DNA of 64,000 nucleotides from Juglans regia. Its lineage: Eukaryota > Streptophyta > Magnoliopsida > Fagales > Juglandaceae. Position 1 is the first letter of the stretch. Every line of letters begins with the position of its first letter. Below, one piece after another: positions 10,908-22,204 of the stretch. The stretch lies in assembly GCF_001411555.2 (NCBI RefSeq), contig NC_049916.1:6324001-6388000 (forward strand), given 5' to 3'. The translations under genes and the position numbers were made by a program. A model generated the notes under the pieces. That model made no database searches, was not told the origin of the DNA, and saw nothing but the letters and a program-made list of their open reading frames with translations.

Positions 10908-11095
10908 AGGACATGTTTGGATAATGAGATGAGATAAGAATTCTGTGAATAGTAGCAAAATGATTTAAGTTATGATATTTTATTGGGTTTTGAAAAATCA
11001 GAGAAAAAAAGTTGAATAAAAATATTATAAAATTAAAAATTTGTTTGAATATGATTTTTTAATATTATATATATTTTTTAAATTTGAAAAAGTTA
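10908..11095. mobile_element. MITE of the GTTTGGAT/GAGATGAG family, 3' truncated
   Basis: The left end ACTTAGGACATGTTTGGATA and following GAGATGAGAT match the family, as do the internal words GTGAATAGTAGCAAAATGA and AAAGTTGAATAAAAATATT. The mirrored right end is missing. The sequence passes into an unrelated segment that contains CTCACATTGCTTAAGTATGA and TATATAAAGGTTGGCC, which looks like part of another LTR. Confidence 0.5.
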
Positions 11096-11329
11096 TATTA
11101 TACTTAAGTCTCACATTGCTTAAGTATGACTTTTGTATTACTTTAAACTTCTATATAAAGGTTGGCCTAGGAGACCAATACAATTTAAAATATAACTCTA
11201 ATGAATTTAAATAGTTTTTAGAACCAGTGGGTTATGGGTAAGTATTGATATGGACAGGAGGTGGGGTGGATGAGATTTTCAACCCCACCCCTCGACAGTG
11301 AGGTAGGGTTGAAAACTCTTCCCCCGCAT

Positions 11330-11648
11330 TGATGGATGATCTGATGTAGGAGAGCACTCTGCCAAGGCTAAAGACTTGGTCTATTAGTCTTACCTTTTAA
11401 ACTTTAAGTTTAAATTTCTGTTGATTATGTAAGCTGGTTTGAATTTTAAATTTCTATTATGTAAGCTTGTTTGAATTACGAACTATAATCTCCTTGATTA
11501 TAAAAGGGGATGATTGAATGAAATAAATGCAGAGTTGATTGCAAGAGTTTGAATATTATTTAGTTGCTGGTGTGACTCCAGTCCTATCCAAGAGTGTGTG
11601 AGGGTGAGACTCCCTAGCAGATTCTTATTATCCAAGTGTTCGACATCA
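11330..11648 (+). repeat. 5' LTR of the Gypsy element
   Basis: Starts TGATGGATGATC and ends GTTCGACATCA. It carries a TATA-like GATTATAAAAGGGG and a polyadenylation-like AATGAAATAAA. Compared by hand with the 3' LTR there are about 22 differences, so the two are about 93% identical, which means the insertion is old. Confidence 0.92.
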
Positions 11649-11650
11649 AT

Positions 11651-11672
11651 TTTGGCATCAGTCCCAGATTCT
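11651..11672 (+). other. Primer-binding site of the Gypsy element
   Basis: TTTGGCATCAGTCCCAG begins three bases after the 5' LTR. It aligns imperfectly to the TGGTATCAGAGCCAGG complement of initiator tRNA-Met used by many plant LTR elements. The assignment to tRNA-Met is an inference. Confidence 0.55.
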
Positions 11673-11689
11673 TTCGGTGACCAACCAGT

Positions 11690-12932
11690 ATGAGTACGAG
11701 AAGCGGATGATCCTACAACAATAATGGCCGACGCAAGAGCAACGTGATGAGATGATGCTACATATGACCAACCAACTCACCGCCCTTACCCAACAGATTG
11801 AGGTCATATGGAATCGAGTCTTTCCTACCCAGAATAATCGTGAAGAAGATTGTGATGAAGGAGAGAACCAAAACAACAACCATCGACCACAGGTGGGTCA
11901 TTATCAACCACCAAATGCACCTCAGAGGGAAGGCAACTTTGGCCATTTTCCTTGGCAGTACCAACAGCCAAGGGACCATGAGCAATTTGATGAGGCGTCG
12001 AAGCGGATCAGAGTGGATTTACCTGACTATCATGGGAGCTTGGATCCAAATAGCTTTCATGATTTGTTAATGTCACTGGAAGATTACTTCGAATGGTTCA
12101 ATATGGCGACCGAAAAGAAGGTTCGGTTTGTAAAGATGAAGCTGAAGGGGCTAGCGAGAGTATGGTGGCAAAGAGTTGAAGAACAATTGTATCAGCATAG
12201 ACAACCACCATAACTGATTGGGATGGGATGAAGCGTCGCCTAAAAGAGAAGTTCTTACCGCTAGATTATGAAGAGACCCTTTTCGAAGAATAGCTAGCGC
12301 TTAAGCAAGGAAACTTGACAGTAGAAAATTATATTGCCAAGTTCCATGAGCTTACAATACGTTGCCATGTGACAGAGACGAATATACAAGCTTTAACACG
12401 TTATAAAGCTAGGCTACGATAGGACATTCGGAAGGAGCTAACTATAGCTTGACTGTTTAGTTTGGAAGAGGCGTACCAACTTGCTTTTATCCTCGAGACC
12501 CAACAAAAATGGTCCAATTTGAGGCGAGGTAAGAATATATTTGGACGCAGTGATGGCAATGCTCGGGGAATCTCATTTGCTAGAAGAATTAATACTAGAA
12601 GTGAAGCTACGACAAACCGTGCAAAAATGGTTGAGAAGAATGGGGAGTACGATGCTGCCAAGGGAAAAGACATAGTCATTGCAAATAAAGGGCCAGTTGA
12701 GTGTTATAAGTGTGGTGGAAGAGGTCATTTTGCTGTAGTATGCCCCATGAAGAACCAATGCTTTGCACTTGTGTGCGAATAAGATGAATTAACGAAGCAA
12801 CTTGCAGAAAATTCAAAGGAGGTCGAGGTAGCAGCCATGCAAGGGGATGCTAAAGAAAAGGTGCTCGAGGTAGAACTGGAAGGGTCGGATTTGCCAATAT
12901 GTGTAGTCCGAAGGATTTTAATGGGCCACAAA
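11690..12932 (+). pseudogene. gag: Gypsy gag (capsid and zinc knuckle), broken
   Basis: The readable protein begins near 11752 and shows a Gln/Asn-rich N-terminal part, then the Gypsy capsid signature (RIRVDLPDYHGSLDPNSFHD, MKLKGLARVWW). A one-base shift near 12208 moves the frame; it resumes as MKRRLKEKFLP...YIAKFHELT. It passes several stops, then reaches a CCHC zinc knuckle (CYKCGGRGHFAVVC, about 12700-12743). Gag forms the virus-like particle and its knuckle binds RNA. The reading is cut at 12932 by the CACTA insertion. Confidence 0.85.
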
Positions 12933-13697
12933 CACTACAACAAAAAATACTTTTTGGGACTATTTTCTTTTGAAACGAAATGAAAATCGTCCCAAAAAGT
13001 GAGATTTTGGGACGAATTTCAGATTTCGTCCCAAAAAAATGGCGGAAGAAAAAAAAACCGTTTGAACAGTATAATTAGGGATGAAATATTTTGTCCCTAA
13101 TAATCAAATCGTTCAAATGTAATGTTTAAAAATTCGAACGGTTAAATTTAACCCATCGAACGTACATTTTGGCGCTTTAAGTAATATTGTGATAGCAGGA
13201 AATTATTCCACTGTTCGAACGTGCAATTTTAACGGTTCGAATGATTAATCAGCACTGTTTGAACGTATATTTTGTCAATTTAAGTATAATTATTATAGCG
13301 GAAAATTGCATTACATACTTACAATTTTACTGTTCGAATGATAAATCATCACTGTGGGTGCGTGCAATTTGGCGCATTAAGTAACATTAATATAGCGGGA
13401 AATTGATATACCCTTCGAACGTACAATATTCACCGTTCGAATGATGAATCAATACTGTTCGAACGTTATTTTCATGGTTCGAACAGTGATCATATGTTTT
13501 TTTTTTTTAGAATTATATTTATATTAACTAGTAATTATAAAAAATTTATCAATTTAATTATAGGAATAATATCAATCAATAATTAGTTTAGAAAATATAA
13601 ACTAATACTAATTCATAATTAAATATTGAATTTACAAAATACTAAATATTGTCCATTCTAAAAACAAAATAAATAAATAAATAAAATATAGAAAGTA
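12933..13697. repeat. CACTA left subterminal region rich in TTTTGGGACG and GTTCGAAC
   Basis: After the TIR there are inverted copies of TTTTGGGACGAAAT (12950-13045). From 13131 to 13492 come eight exact TTCGAA cores, most within an (A/C)CGTTCGAACG context, plus degenerate forms such as GTTTGAACG. Subterminal repeats of CACTA elements are typically transposase-binding sites; that role is inferred here. The last part (13500-13690) is plain AT-rich sequence. Confidence 0.75.
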
Positions 13698-14933
13698 CTA
13701 AGACGCCAAATCTTTGCACACCTCCTCGACTACAGCTAAGCATTCCTCTATCTGTGTCAGTTGAGTATTGATGGTGACCTGAGTCGCAGACATGGCATCA
13801 AGCTTCGTACGTAACTCAGAGATGGTACCAGTAATCTCTGTACGAAACTTAGACATAGTAGAACGGACCTCCATATGCACTGCATCGATCAACGCTGATG
13901 TCTGTCCACTGATCGCTGCACACATGACCTCGGCCATGTCCTCACGAGTAGCGCTGTGTACTGATGTCTCAATCTGTCTGGATGTCCCAGCGGCCGATAC
14001 TCCGTGATCTCCTGGCTGTGCATCTCTCTGAGGATCAACCGGGTCTGGAAAATGTCCACGAAGAAGCAGTCTCAAGTGTCCCGTGCTGCGTGAGAGGGTG
14101 GTGCTGTTGATCGGTCCCATCAGCTCTCGTTTACGCTCGGCAACATCAGGCACAACACCAGCAAATAGCAAAAATCGGGTGATTAGGATCCCGAATGGCA
14201 GTATATTCGTCGAAATGTACCGAGACTCTGATTGAATCCTATCAAATATATACCCCACCAGGTCGATAGGAATACCACGAGTGACCCGTATCATAAATTT
14301 CATCCGGTCAATGCCAACCTCTGTCTTGTGCTGCCGAGGGTCAATATTACTGGCGATTATCAAATTCAGGATCTTGAAGAAAGAAGATAGATCTGCCTGC
14401 TTGATGCTCTTCGTCCCGTCATACGGGGGAGCATTTGGACCAACAACCAAATCCCTCACCTCATGATCAGCAAAGGTATCGACCTCATCTGTATAAATTG
14501 GTGCCTCCTCCTCAGTTGTCTCCGCCTCAGCTGAAGGACCAGACTCTTTAGGCACCACTTTTGGATATGCATCTGGCAGCCTAGGAATACCGAGATGCTC
14601 AGCGAGTCTGTCCCATGAAAATACAACTGAAACTCCTCGGACAGAGATCCTGTATGCCCCTCTGTCATCTGGGCTGGCACCACCGAACTCTCTATAGAAC
14701 TCAGAAACAACGTCAATATAGGAGACGGTCCCCCAAGACTCCTCCTACTCCTCTAAGATAGGTCCCCAACCACGTTCGCTGAAAACTGATGGCAGGGAAT
14801 GACCCTCCCAGACAAGACTTTGGAAATCAGAAAGCTTCACTTGTCGCTCTACTAAAACAGTCCTCACCCTGCCTGGACTGATACTAGTCTCAGTTGGATT
14901 GCGTCGCTTACGTCCCACCCTAGAAGAAGACAT
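13698..14933 (-). pseudogene. CACTA-borne accessory ORF, putative plant transposon protein domain
   Basis: One frame of 411 codons runs from the ATG at 14933 (MSSSRVGRKRRNP) to the stop at 13698, interrupted by a single in-frame TAG at 14745-14747; the downstream protein is in the same frame. The central part (FYREFGGASPDDRGAY, SWDRLAEHLGIPRLPDAYP, FKILNLIIASNIDPRQHKTE, MKFMIRVTRGIPIDLVGYIF, LPFGILITRFLLFAGVVP) resembles the domain described as Putative plant transposon protein (Transposase_32, PF20167), found in many plant transposon-associated proteins of unknown function. The C-terminal 90 residues are predicted helical (ISELRTKLDAMSATQVTINT), possibly coiled coil. It lies antisense to the transposase remnant and could be divergently transcribed. 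One nonsense change in an otherwise open frame suggests recent inactivation. Confidence 0.7.
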
Positions 14934-15880
14934 TTTAATCAACCTGAAATTTACAATTAAAGAGTTTATCAATACATTAACGATAAAAATATAATAAATA
15001 ACTAATCACTAAATTACATACGAATAGTAATTTAATAAAGTAAGATATTGTGAACAACATAATTTTATAAAAATAATATCACATTATTTAATATTAATTA
15101 GATTAATATTTAATACAAATTAAATATTTAACAAAATGTGATAAATTTCTATATTAATTTAATAATAATATAATATCTATTCTCGTAAAGATTTAATAGA
15201 ACTACAATATGGAATAAAAACATCGATTCACTAATGTTACTAAAATTAATTATTCCGTTCGAACGCTTAAATTAGTGTTCAAACGGTATGCAAAACTATT
15301 TAGCTGGTATACCGTTCGAACATATAAAACAACGTTCGAACGGTCTAATACTTGTTTGGATCGTACCGTTCGAACTCACTAACCAACGTTCGAACATTAT
15401 GCGAATTTAACTCAGCGCCTTCGCTGAGCCAACTCAGCCATTGAAATCCATGGAATCGTTCGATTCCATCAATTTTTCAACAAACAAATTGAAAGAGACT
15501 TAAATAAATTTTCCTACAATGGATTTAAGCAAATCTACGGTGAATAGTGATGGATAAATTATTTTATCCTAATTTAAATAAATAATCCATCAAAAACCTA
15601 AATTTAAACGGTAAAATAGTTAAAAAAAAATAGCATACTGGTGCTTAGAGAAAGAGGCTTTGATTGGGCACTGTTCGCGGTGGCGACGGCGGCTTTAAAT
15701 GGCGGAGATGGATGATTCATTTCGAGAAAACGAAGTTTTGTTAATAGTTCGAACGTCCGTGAAAATGACCATCCGCGAGAACTTATTTATGCAATACCGT
15801 TTGAACGGTTAGTAAATACGTTCGAACGGTCTACTTCAATACATTTAAATATTATACTAATATATTAATATTTTATTATT
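14934..15880. repeat. GTTCGAAC palindrome cluster upstream of the accessory ORF
   Basis: Non-coding. Positions 15246-15350 carry pairs of GTTCGAAC in ACCGTTCGAACGGT-like contexts, for example at 15313, 15333, 15367 and 15388; further copies are at 15728 and 15830. This stretch would be the 5' flank of the minus-strand ORF ending at 14933, so these repeats may lie in its promoter. Confidence 0.65.
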
Positions 15881-16740
15881 TTAGTTATAATCTAATTAGA
15901 TGACACTATCTATGTTAGTACTATAGATGACAGTATATATGATACTATATATATGTTATATATATAGTCTCATATATTAACATAATATATTTTAGTTATA
16001 ATCTAATTAGATGACACTATATATATATGTTATCTATATAGTATAATATATTAACATATTATATTTTAGTTATGGTTTAATTATATGACACTATATATAT
16101 GTTATCTATATAGTCTAATATATTAACATATTATATTTTAGTTATGGTTTAATTAGATGACATTATCTATGCTAGTATTATAGATGACATTATATATGAT
16201 ACTATATATATGTTATATATATAGTCTAATATATTAACATAATATATTATAGTTATAATCTAATTAGATGACACTATATATATGTTATCTATATAGTCTA
16301 ATATATTGACATATTATATTTTAGTTATGGTTTTATTAGATAACACTATCTATGCTAGTACTATAGATGACATTATATATGATACTATATATATGTTATA
16401 TATATAGTCTAATATATTAACATAATATATTTTAGTTATAATCTAATTAGATGACACTATATATATGTTATCTATATAGTCTAATATATTGACATATTAT
16501 ATTTTAGTTATGGTTTAATTAGATGACATTATCTATGCTAGTACTATAGATGACATTATATATGATACTATATATATGTTATATATATAGTCTAATATAT
16601 TAACATAATATATTTTAGTTATAGTCTAATTAGATGACCCTATATATGATACTATATATATGTTATATATATAGTCTAATATATTAACATAATAGATTTG
16701 TGTTATAGTCTAATTAGATGACACTATCGATGATATATTA
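15881..16740. repeat. AT-rich higher-order tandem array, alternating 110- and 72-bp units
   Basis: The anchor word TTAGTTAT(A/G) recurs at about 15881, 15992, 16066, 16138, 16248, 16321, 16432, 16503, 16614 and 16700, giving spacings of about 111, 74, 72, 110, 73, 111, 71, 111 and 86. Short and long units share AATTAGATGACACTATATAT and GTCTAATATATTAACATA. The long unit has an extra block of about 38 bp with CTATGCTAGTACTATAG. The alternation means the recent amplification unit was a dimer of about 183 bp. Confidence 0.85.
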
Positions 16741-17848
16741 TAATATGATATTGCTATGTTACTAAACTATAGTATCATCTAATATGTCTATATATAAATA
16801 TATATTAATGTTGTTCTTTTATTTGAAGGTATAATGTTAAAAAAAATATTAATAAACATTTACCAAACCGTTCGAACTGTTAACAATAACATTCGAACGG
16901 TTAATGATCGAACGAGAATGCATCCATTAACGTTCGAACATACTATTTATACGTTCAAACATGAAAAGTTAGGAGGGAATTTATTCCCGCTAAATCTTTT
17001 CACGTTCGAACGGTTAGTAAATAACTGTTCGAACAGGAAATCTTCTGCAAATACACTATAGAACCTCACAATCTCGCTCTCCTCCCACGCCCCACTCTCA
17101 ATCTCTTACGAAACAGATAAGCCCATTTGCGAACAAGAGCCATTCTTCCTCAAACTAGCCCCCAAACTCAAAATATTAACATCTCACTCAATTATTCTCA
17201 GATTACTACTTGTTAGGGAGCTCCTTCGCACGGCATATAATCTAATCTCCTTGCATTTTCATCTCCAAAAATTCAGGCGTGTCTTTTATATTCTCATTTT
17301 GGTTTGAATATAATATTTTGCAATGTTAGAAATTTGTATGCTATTGATATTGTTGTTTGTGTTGTTGTGAGAAATTTGTATTCTAGGATTAATGGAGTTT
17401 TCGGTTGTTGAAGACGATTGAAATCTGGAATGAATACGTTCGAACGGGTTAGGATTACCATTCGAACGTGTATGTTATGTTCAAACATAGTGTAGCACCG
17501 TTCAAATGTAAACTATATATCAATGTATTTACAATTAGAATACAAATATATAAGGATAGTTGTAAATTATATGTACTACTAAATCTTTAAATTAAAATAC
17601 AATAGTTAAGATTTAATAATACTTAAATACTTAATTCTAAATTAATAAAATTAATATTTAAATTAAAATACTATTAAATCTTTAAATTAAAATAAAATAG
17701 TTAAGATTTAATAATACTTAAATACTTAATTCTAAATTAATAAAATGAAGTTTGTAAATTAGTAAAATAGTTAAGATTTTTTTTATTAGATATAGTTAAT
17801 TATTTGGATGAATCATAATGACTTTATATCTTAACACATTTATTGTAG
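16741..17848 (+). other. CACTA interior: GTTCGAAC cluster and possible transposase-gene leader
   Basis: Six or seven GTTCGAAC-type copies lie at 16870-17030 and 17428-17470. Between them, 17045-17290 is C-rich and pyrimidine-rich (CTCGCTCTCCTCCCACG, CTCAATCTCTTACG), resembling a plant 5' UTR. The transposase exon appears only at 17849, so the body of the gene seems to have been deleted. The rest (17500-17840) is AT-rich with a duplicated block around 17575-17640 and 17660-17740. Confidence 0.5.
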
Positions 17849-18395
17849 CAAGATTCAGATACCAATTATGATCTGACAAAATTATATACTGCATCGCACA
17901 CTAATCGTAATGGAGAGTGGACTCATCCTGATGCCTGTAAAAATTACGTAAGTATTATAACATGTTTTCATTAAATATATTAGAGTATTTATGACGATAT
18001 TAATTCTTTATCTTATATATGTCTAGGATAAAATGGTTGACCTACGTGCTGAATCTGCGTCAGATCAAAATTTCTCAACAAGTGATATTAATATTTTTAC
18101 ACAAGTCCTGGGTTAACGTTCAGGATATTTGAGGGGTTTGGATCGCTGTGTAAAGCCTTCTCCCTCTTCCTCTTCTTCTGGGAATGCATCTATGACTTCT
18201 GTAGCGCTAGAGAATGTGAATTCCAGAATCGAACAATTGACTGCAAGGTAGCATGAGTTAGAGGCTCAACTGGCAAAACAAGTAGATATGGAGATGCACC
18301 TCAAACAACATGAAGAACAACAAGAAGAGGTCAGAAGACAGATGCAACTCCAAATGCAGCAGCTTATGCAACAGTACAGGCCTCCAAGCAACTGA
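17849..18395 (+). pseudogene. 3' end of En/Spm-type Transposase_24 gene
   Basis: Two exons can be read: 17849-17947, ending at a GTAAGT donor, and 18027-18395 after a TCTAG acceptor; the frame is continuous across the join. The protein has the Transposase_24 (PF03004, Ptta/En/Spm) C-terminal signature: LYTASHTNRNGEWTHPDACK, then VDLRAE...FTQVLG, then GYLRGLDRC, a Ser-rich stretch and a Gln-rich coiled-coil tail ending at TGA 18393-18395. In-frame stops at 18114-18116 and after TAR (about 18255) break it. In related elements this is the TnpA-like DNA-binding protein that recognises subterminal repeats. The N-terminal part is missing. Confidence 0.8.
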
Positions 18396-19056
18396 TGGTT
18401 TTTTGCGTACAGATTTTGGGATTATCTATTTATGTACGAACAATGTCCGTCTCATGGTTATTTATTTAGTTCGCATTTATTATAAAACTTTTTGTGAGTG
18501 TTAAACAGTTTCTAATGTATTTTTTCAAATATTATGAATGTCTATTTGATTTTCTATTATTGACTTTAAATAAAATAGTTATCGTTCGAATGAACAAATA
18601 ACGTTCCAACGCTAAGCGTTCGAACGGTAACATAATGTTCGAATGCAATTTATTTTCGTCGAGTTTGAATGATCACATAACGTTCGAACGTCATTTATCT
18701 CCGTAGTGTTCGAACATAACTTATACCGTTTGAACCAATATACCGTTCGATCTGACCCTTTACCGTTCAAACGCAAAGCTACATTCATGCCGTTCGAACA
18801 AATTCATATTTGTTTGAACTTAAAATTGTTTATGTTCGAACGATATTCTGGGATGAATTTCAACCGTGACAAAAGAAATTCCCGTTAGAACTTGTTCGAA
18901 CGGTTTCCTTCAATTTTGTCCCAATATACCTTTTCACACAGTATTGTTGGCACGAGCTTAGGAAGATTTTTTTTCGTCCCAAGACATTTTTTGGGACGAA
19001 ATTGTTGTCTTTTGGGACGGAGATTTTCATCCCAAAAGACCCTTTATGTTGTAGTG
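18396..19056. repeat. CACTA right subterminal region rich in GTTCGAAC
   Basis: Eight exact TTCGAA cores lie between 18583 and 18900, mirroring the left subterminal cluster, followed by TTTTGGGACGAAA inverted words (18970-19045) and the terminal CACTA inverted repeat. Confidence 0.75.
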
Positions 19057-19059
19057 AAA

Positions 19060-19481
19060 TAGGGAGTTGATGAGGATGAGTCATGTTGCGTACAAATATC
19101 TTCCATGCCAGAGTCGAGCATCAAGGCAAGGCGATGAACTTGATCATCGACAACGGGAGCGGGATGAACATTGTGTCCCTTTATTTGGTCGAGAAAATGA
19201 AGTTGAAGCAAGAGCCTCATTCCAAACCTTATTGAGTCAACTAGATCGATGACACGTCTATACCCATTAGAAACAAGTGTTTGGTTTCCTTCTCTTTAGA
19301 CAAGGATTTCTATGAGAAGGTTTGGTGTGATATGCTGCCAATGAAGGCTTGCCATATTTTATTGGGGAGGCCTTGGTTGTACGACATGAAGGTACAGTAT
19401 GATGGGTATTCAAACTCATATTCCCTGAAATACGGGAATAAGAAGATTCGGTTGAAGCCCATGAGGATTTTAGATTTTTAG
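19060..19481 (+). pseudogene. Gypsy aspartic protease region, broken
   Basis: After the CACTA insertion the Gypsy reading resumes. The frame at 19132-19200 shows LIIDNGSGMNIVSLYLVE, which fits the D-S/T-G neighbourhood of retroviral-type proteases but reads D-N-G, so the catalytic triad looks altered. The following frame (19281-19481) gives the typical KACHILLGRPWLYD block between protease and RT. Stops and shifts separate the pieces. The protease would process Gag-Pol in the particle. Confidence 0.75.
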
Positions 19482-19682
19482 AAGATGGGGGACTCTTCTT
19501 CCTCTAGAACTCTTTCCATGCGTCGATTTGAGGAGGAAAGTAAGGAATTTGGAGGCATTCTTTTACTGATCTCATGTGAGGTTTCTTTAATGCAGGAAGA
19601 TAAAATCCCTCAAGATTTTATCTCTATTTTGGAGGATTTTTAGGATGTAGCACCTGAGGAGCTTCCATGTCAACTACCTTTT

Positions 19683-20560
19683 ATGCGTGATATTCAACAC
19701 GCCATTGATCTCATTCCAGGCTCAGTATTACCAAATCATCCAGCCTGTCGACTTAATCCAAAAGAATATGAAGAGTTAAGGAGGCAAGTACAAGACCTTT
19801 TGGATAAGGGATTTATCAGGGAGAGCCTCAGTCCCTGCTCTTGTCCTGCATTGCTCACCCAAAAAAAAGATGGTACGTGGCGCATGTGTATCGATAGTAG
19901 GGCCATAAATAAGATAACAATTAAATACTATTTTCCTATTCCTCGTCTGGATATGTTAGATCTATTACATGGGTCTATAATCTTCTCAAAAATAGATCTA
20001 AAAAGTGGTTACCATCAGATCCGAATTTGACCCGGGGATGAATGGAAAACCGCTTTCGAAACGAAGGATGGATTGTATGAGTGGATGGTCATGCTGTTCG
20101 GATTGACCAATGCCCCTAGTACATTCATGCGGGTGACGAATCAAATATTGAGACCATTCTCACGTAGATTTGTTATTGCGTATTTTGATGACATTCTTAT
20201 TTATAGTAAAGATAGGGAAGAACATAAGGAACATCTCAGACAGGTGATGCCAGTGTTGCGGAAAGAGAAGTTTTATATAAACTTGAAAAAAATTTCTTTT
20301 GCTAACTCCCAAGTCACTTTCTTGGGATTTATTGTCTCAAGTGAAGGGGTATTAGCAAATCCTGAGAAGATTCGAGCAATTAAAGAGTGGCCCACACCTT
20401 TGAATATTCATGAAGTAAGAAGTTTTCATGGATTAGTTACTTCTTATCGCAGGTTTATTCGCAAATCCAGTAGAACCAATAACAGAATGTATGAAAGTGG
20501 GAGCTTTCCAGTGGAACTCCATAGCTGCACGTGCCTTTGAAGAAATCAAAAAAAGGTTGA
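19683..20560 (+). pseudogene. pol: Gypsy reverse transcriptase, broken
   Basis: The palm and fingers motifs are clear: [54 protein letters not shown], then after a stop [15 protein letters not shown] and the catalytic [12 protein letters not shown]. The thumb ([29 protein letters not shown]) follows, and the frame is lost near 20460. A TGA after QIRI separates the two main open pieces (19683-20030 and 20073-20540). This domain copies the element RNA into DNA. Confidence 0.9.
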
Positions 20561-20985
20561 CTAACGCTCCTATTATAAAGCTTCCTGATTTTGAGCAGGT
20601 GTTTGAAGTAGCATGTGATGCTTCACACATTGGGATAGGTGGAGTTCTAAGCCAATGAGGGCATTCGGTTGCTTTCTTTAGTGAAAAGTTAAATGAGACA
20701 AAAAAGAAATACTCTACGTATGACATTGAGTTTTATGCAGTTATTCAAACTCTAAAGCATTGGAGGCATTATCTGCTACATGCTACATTGTGAGTTTGTT
20801 TTATTTATAGACCACGATTCCTTAAACTTATCAATTCACAGGAGAAATTAAATGCATGGCATGCTAGCTGGGTAGATATGCCATAGCAATTTAATTTTGT
20901 CTTAAAACACCGAAAGGAGATTGAAAATCGCTTAGCCAATGCCTTAAGTAGGAAAGTCCATGTGCTCTCCATTTATCTTCTTCTA
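20561..20985 (+). pseudogene. Gypsy RNase H region, broken
   Basis: The translation reads FEVACDASHIGIGGVLSQ, then a stop, SVAFFSEKLNETKKKYSTYD, EFYAVIQTLKHWRHYLL and finally ENRLANALSRK. This is the order of motifs in Gypsy RNase H, including the first catalytic Asp (CDAS). Several stops show loss of function. RNase H degrades the RNA template during reverse transcription. Confidence 0.85.
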
Positions 20986-21011
20986 TAATTGGCTTTGAGG
21001 AAATAAAGAAG

Positions 21012-22204
21012 TTGTATGCAGGTGATCCCTTCTTTGGGCCAATAATTTCGGATCTTTATCACAACAAATTGGATGAGCACGTGGGATATTCACTGCAAGA
21101 GGGGTTTTTGTTTAAAGGGACCAGATTATGTGTTCCTAAATCATCTCTAAGGGAGTATTTTATTCGGGAACTTCATGGAGGAGGCTTAGCTGGTCATTTC
21201 GAGCAAGATAAGACTACTGCCTTGGTGGAAGATCGATCTTTTTGGCCATCTTTGAAGTGGGATTGTAGCGAGGCTGTTATGTTATGTCGCACATGCCAAC
21301 TTGAGAAAGGCTGAAGATCAAACGTTGGATTATACACGCCTTTACCCATCCCTCACACTCCTTAGGAGGACCTCAGTATGGATTTTGTACTCGAATTACC
21401 CAAAACTGTTTGTGGGCATGATTCAGTGTTTGTTATCGTTGATAGGTTCTAAAAAATGGCGCATTTTGTGCCCTGCTCAAAGACATGCGATGCCTCTCAC
21501 ATTGCATCATTGTTTCTTTGAGAAGTCGTGCATCTCTATGGCTTACCAAAAACTATTGTCAGTGATAGGGACGTGAAGTTCGTAAGCTATTTCTGGAAGA
21601 CATTGTGGGCAAAGCTTGGAACTCGTTTGAAGTATTCAAGTGCCTTTCACCCGCGGATGGATGGTCAGACGGAGGTTGTAAATCGCAGCCTTGGCAATCT
21701 ACTTCGCTGCCTAGTTCATGACCACATTACTTCGTGGGATTTAATTTTGCCAAATGTGGAATTTGCATACAATAATTCAATTAATCAAATTATTCGGATT
21801 TCACCTTTTGAAGTTGTTTGGGGTATAAGGCCACGACAACCTATTGATCTGATGCACTTACCAATTAATTCCAGGATAAGCGTAAGTGGAAAAAGATTTT
21901 TATAAGCATATCCAGTTAGATTAGGCAACGTTTGGCAGTCAACAATGATCTTTACAAGCGACAAGCAGATAAGCATCGTAGGAACATTGAGTTTGCTGAA
22001 GGTGATCTTGTCATGATGAGGTTGAGGCCTAAACATTTCCCACGGCATACTTATCAGAAGTTGCACTCAAAGAAAGCAGGTCCATTTAAAATTCTAAAGA
22101 GGTTTGGTACTAATGTTTATGTGCTCGAGTTGCCAGCTGATTTGCAAATCAGCCCTATTGTTAATGTTGAGGATTTACAATTGTATGAGGGCCACCATAC
22201 ATAA
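21012..22204 (+). pseudogene. Gypsy integrase, broken
   Basis: Pieces in three frames give the zinc-binding N terminus (LREYFIRELHGGGLAGHF, then CRTCQLEKG), the catalytic core (HLYGLPKTIVSDRDVKF, FHPRMDGQTEVVNRSLGNLL, WDLILPNVEFAYNNSIN) and the C-terminal GPF region (KAGPFKILKRFGTNVYVLEL). The core D at SDRD and the downstream E at QTE are visible. No chromodomain was recognised after the GPF block. Integrase would insert the cDNA and make the 5-bp target duplication. Confidence 0.88.

Larger units (their letters stand above)
12933..19056 (+). mobile_element. CACTA (En/Spm) element nested in the Gypsy element, non-autonomous
   Basis: The left end is CACTACAACAAAAAATAC and the right end is the inverted copy, ending ATGTTGTAGTG. 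The flanking AAA (12930-12932 and 19057-19059) is the 3-bp target duplication expected of CACTA elements. Subterminal words TTTTGGGACGAAAT repeat in both orientations near both ends (12950-13045 and 18970-19045). The interior holds about 30 GTTCGAAC-type palindromes, an antisense ORF (13698-14933), an AT-rich tandem array (15881-16740) and the 3' end of a Transposase_24 gene (17849-18395). No catalytic DDE transposase was seen, so the element depends on another copy for movement. Confidence 0.93.

Noticed and set aside
15881..16740. CRISPR-like array
   Set aside because: The repeats are contiguous, AT-rich and without spacers; this is plant DNA and a tandem repeat inside a CACTA element.
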